Assembly (NCBI GenBank): GCA_910584595.1 | Contig: CAJUBQ010000001.1 | Span: forward strand, 1-64,000 | From: an uncultured Eubacterium sp. | Lineage (GTDB): Bacteria; Bacillota; Clostridia; Lachnospirales; Lachnospiraceae | DNA: 64,000 nt | Direction of reading: 5' to 3' | Part shown: positions 61,684-64,000 of the stretch, piece by piece | How positions within the stretch are numbered: the stretch's first letter is position 1 | Layout of the letters: every line of letters begins with the position of its first letter | Notes under the pieces: model-generated | What the model saw: the letters and a program-made list of their open reading frames with translations, nothing else | What the model was told of the DNA's origin: nothing | Database searches by the model: none | Translations under genes and position numbers: made by a program

Positions 61684-63675
61684 TTAAAGCCCTGTTACGA
61701 GCATCTCTATCATATCACTGACCGTTTGGATATAGCGGCTGGAAGCATTATAAGCATTCTGATACTTAATCATTCTGGTCAATTCTTCGTCTGAGGATAC
61801 ACCGATCACCTCGTTACGCTGATTTTCTACTGCCGATACCGTCCCTTCCAGTTTTTCAGCTGTAGATTCATATACAGAACCGATAATACCTATTTCTCCA
61901 ACCATTTCTTTATAATATTCACTATACGTGTATTTTACATTCGTAAAACGCGGATTGATGGACAATGTTGTGTTATCCCATAAACTTGCCAGCTTCAATG
62001 CCATATCATGCGCAATATCATTATTTTGGTGTACATGCGGAATATTTTTTATATGTTTTAACAATTCATAATTGACGCCAACTTCCAAACAAGTATACTG
62101 TTTAGAAGTATCGAAATAATAGTCTTCATTGAGAACCCACTGGCCATTGATCTGACTTTTCAAATATTTTTCATTTCCTTTTTTATTCCATGGTGTATAT
62201 GGTTCTTCATTGATGATACTATCAATATTCAGACTCCCATCCGGATTAAATAATGCATTTCCCTGTGCATCTTTTTTAGGAATAACTGTGGCAACTGACG
62301 TATTCTGAGGATTAAATACACGATAGGTCTTCCCGTTATTCGCATAATACGTTATTGTGTCGTCAACATCTTCCTCATTATAAATATAAAACTCCCGCCA
62401 CTCGCCAGTGTTTTTATCAAATGCCTTAACTGTCCGATAACGTTCACAACCGGATCTTGTGAATAATTCCTGCGGAGGCTTCTTTCCATCTTCACCTACA
62501 CAGCAGTTATCTTCATCTAATACTTTTACATTACGATATCTGGAATAGGAACCGTCTTCATTTTCAACAATCAGTTCATCCATTTTCTTATTTGGAGCAA
62601 GAAGATCATTAATCTGCGTAATAATTCCATGCACCAGCTGGTCAAACTCAGCTTGTGTATTTTGTATCACAGATAATCCGACTGAAGCATCATATTTATC
62701 CGGATCCGCATTTAAAATATGATTAAAATTGGATACCATCTCGCCTCTGGCCTGCACCAAAGCCTTTAATTCCCCAATATCCGTATTAAATTCCGTACAA
62801 ATTTTCTGAGAAAAATCAAACACTTCTGCATATTTGCCACGTTCTTCATTTGTCAGATGCGGCCAATACGGTGTAACAAATCCGGTCATGCGATCTGTTT
62901 TTTTCCCCATTGTAAAATAAAAAACATCATCCGCCACCAGTTCTCCTTCAAATTTAACGGTGACGCTTCCATTTGCTCTTTCCTCATATAATACGTTGCC
63001 GAATTTACTCAGCTGATCCAGCGCATAGTCTCTTGCATCGCGCTCATTCATCGCTGTTTCACGGCCGCCTGATTCTATACTTTGAATCTGTACATTCAGG
63101 TTATATATCTGCTCTATATATTGATTAATCTTATCTATATCATCTGAAATCTGTACATTTACCGTATTCTGATAATTCATCAGCCCTTTAAACACAGTCT
63201 GCGATCGGGAAACAAATAAGCTTGCTTTTTGAATCACAAGGTTCTGTGCCGCCATATTAGACGGATCTTTTGCAAATTCTTCAAATGCCTGCCAAAGACT
63301 TCCTTCTTCCCCATCTAAAATCTGCTGAAAAGCCGTTCCTTCTAATTCCTGAAAATAGTTCTGTACTTCATCAATTGCTTCAAAAGTTGCCTGATAATAA
63401 GACTGTCTTCCATTTTCCGTACGGAATGCTTTATCCAGAAATATATCTCTTGCGTGAACAATTTCCCCAATAGAAGTACCCTGTCCGATTAGTTTTTTAT
63501 AATTATTTTTTGAATATGCTAAATTGCTGTAGCGCGCATCACGAAAAACAACCTGCTGACGTACATACCCATCGGTGTTTACGTTAGCCAGGTTGTTTGC
63601 TACATTATGAATCGAATCCTGAGAAGCTTTCAACCCCGAATGTCCGATATATATGGAACCCATTCCATTCGCCAT
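61684..63675 (-). CDS. flgK: flagellar hook-associated protein FlgK, first copy
   Basis: 663 aa. N-terminus SIYIGHSGLKASQDSIHNVA and NNLANVNTDGYVRQQVVFRD, then FLDKAFRTENGRQSYYQATF. The C-terminus RMIKYQNAYNASSRYIQTVS and DMIEMLVTGL fits FlgK. Between flgN and the second flgK gene, so the normal FlgK position. Named by position and motifs; which copy performs the canonical role cannot be told here. Confidence 0.92.
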   Translation of the reverse strand: MANGMGSIYIGHSGLKASQDSIHNVANNLANVNTDGYVRQQVVFRDARYSNLAYSKNNYKKLIGQGTSIGEIVHARDIFLDKAFRTENGRQSYYQATFEAIDEVQNYFQELEGTAFQQILDGEEGSLWQAFEEFAKDPSNMAAQNLVIQKASLFVSRSQTVFKGLMNYQNTVNVQISDDIDKINQYIEQIYNLNVQIQSIESGGRETAMNERDARDYALDQLSKFGNVLYEERANGSVTVKFEGELVADDVFYFTMGKKTDRMTGFVTPYWPHLTNEERGKYAEVFDFSQKICTEFNTDIGELKALVQARGEMVSNFNHILNADPDKYDASVGLSVIQNTQAEFDQLVHGIITQINDLLAPNKKMDELIVENEDGSYSRYRNVKVLDEDNCCVGEDGKKPPQELFTRSGCERYRTVKAFDKNTGEWREFYIYNEEDVDDTITYYANNGKTYRVFNPQNTSVATVIPKKDAQGNALFNPDGSLNIDSIINEEPYTPWNKKGNEKYLKSQINGQWVLNEDYYFDTSKQYTCLEVGVNYELLKHIKNIPHVHQNNDIAHDMALKLASLWDNTTLSINPRFTNVKYTYSEYYKEMVGEIGIIGSVYESTAEKLEGTVSAVENQRNEVIGVSSDEELTRMIKYQNAYNASSRYIQTVSDMIEMLVTGL

Positions 63676-63696
63676 AATTGCTCACACTCCTGTCCG

Positions 63697-64000
63697 TTAT
63701 TGTTTTGCGTCGAATCCGCCGCCTCCTAATATTTCTCCCGTATTATAAGCGTTCTTATTGTAATTCGCTGTCTCGGGTGCGGTGCGCATGCTTCGAAACA
63801 GAGTCAGGTCAAACTCTACCAACTCCAGAGCCTGATTCAGCAATGTCTGGTTTTGTTCATTAATTCTGCGAACTTCGTCTAATGTCGTCTTCAACTGTTT
63901 TTTTACGTCTATTAATCGCTGCTGTTCTTTTGGCTGGCTGTTCAGCATTTCAATAACTGTGTCTACCGTAAAATTCTGATCGGATTTATTCAATACCACT
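63697..64000 (-). CDS. FlgN-like chaperone, partial at window edge
   Basis: The readable 100 residues are a helical C-terminal region (LIDVKKQLKTTLDEVRRINE, NQTLLNQALELVEFDLTLF) and a glycine-rich end, as in FlgN, the export chaperone for FlgK and FlgL. Position immediately before flgK supports this. The gene starts beyond 64000. Confidence 0.75.
   Translation of the reverse strand, partial: VVLNKSDQNFTVDTVIEMLNSQPKEQQRLIDVKKQLKTTLDEVRRINEQNQTLLNQALELVEFDLTLFRSMRTAPETANYNKNAYNTGEILGGGGFDAKQ

Overview
The window looks like a chromosome segment from a motile Lachnospiraceae-type member of the Clostridia. Support comes from the low G+C content, strong AGGAGG ribosome binding sites, a short flagellin with close clostridial relatives by eye, the flgN-flgK-flgK-flgL-fliW-csrA-flaG-fliD-fliS order, sigma-28 promoters of the TAAA-N16-CCGATAT type, and clostridial FN3 and Uma2/Rpn accessory genes. 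I cannot name the genus. I recognise no rRNA, tRNA or CRISPR array.

Left third (1-17800), an accessory island that is visibly more AT-rich than the flagellar genes. On the minus strand, a three-gene operon encodes a small unknown protein and two SAMHD1/dGTPase-like HD proteins, one of them fused to a CYTH (triphosphate tunnel) domain. Next come an internally deleted ISAs1-family transposase, two copies of a ~300-bp element with a conserved SD-masking stem (a third copy lies at 16540), and a decayed FN3 surface-protein gene. On the plus strand (9042-16230) five tightly packed genes form what I consider the most unusual system here. They encode a histidine-phosphatase-like protein lacking its second His, a fusion of an archaeal-type phosphoglycerate mutase to an enolase-like domain with two catalytic Glu replaced, an unknown protein, an NMNAT-like nucleotidyltransferase, and a Roco (LRR-ROC-COR) GTPase. 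The first four resemble glycolytic or phosphonate-pathway chemistry; the last is a signalling GTPase. I infer a small-molecule/Roco system, but its function is not proven.

Middle (17800-25800): a CDP-ribitol-type pair (IspD/TarI-like plus TarJ/GatD-like dehydrogenase) lies opposite a LicD-CDP-glycerol-transferase fusion and a paralogous transferase. They are separated by two nested palindromic MITE-like elements. A decayed MazEF module (intact antitoxin, gutted toxin), a 51-bp minisatellite and an XRE regulator with a headless paralogue follow.

Glycan region (25800-52062): about 25 genes that most likely build and attach the flagellin glycan. A minus-strand run holds CgeB-like and PF13712-type glycosyltransferases, and a set (HAD phosphatase, nucleotidyltransferase, methyltransferase, glycerophosphotransferase-like) resembling the Clostridioides difficile type A phospho-amino-acid flagellin modification, with an added aspartate-racemase homologue and a radical SAM enzyme. 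It also holds an FdtA/FdtB/GNAT set for a dTDP-3-acylamino-3,6-dideoxyhexose. Three tandem CgeB-like glycosyltransferases abut the flagellin gene. One glycosyltransferase at 42617 has a candidate sigma-28 promoter.

Right end (52111-64000): the late flagellar genes. Flagellin has a sigma-28 promoter and a leader hairpin displaying GGA, a likely CsrA site. The FliW and CsrA genes that would regulate it lie upstream in the flgN-flgK operon. Two different FlgK proteins are encoded in tandem. flaG-fliD-fliS has its own candidate sigma-28 promoter. FlgN runs off the window edge.
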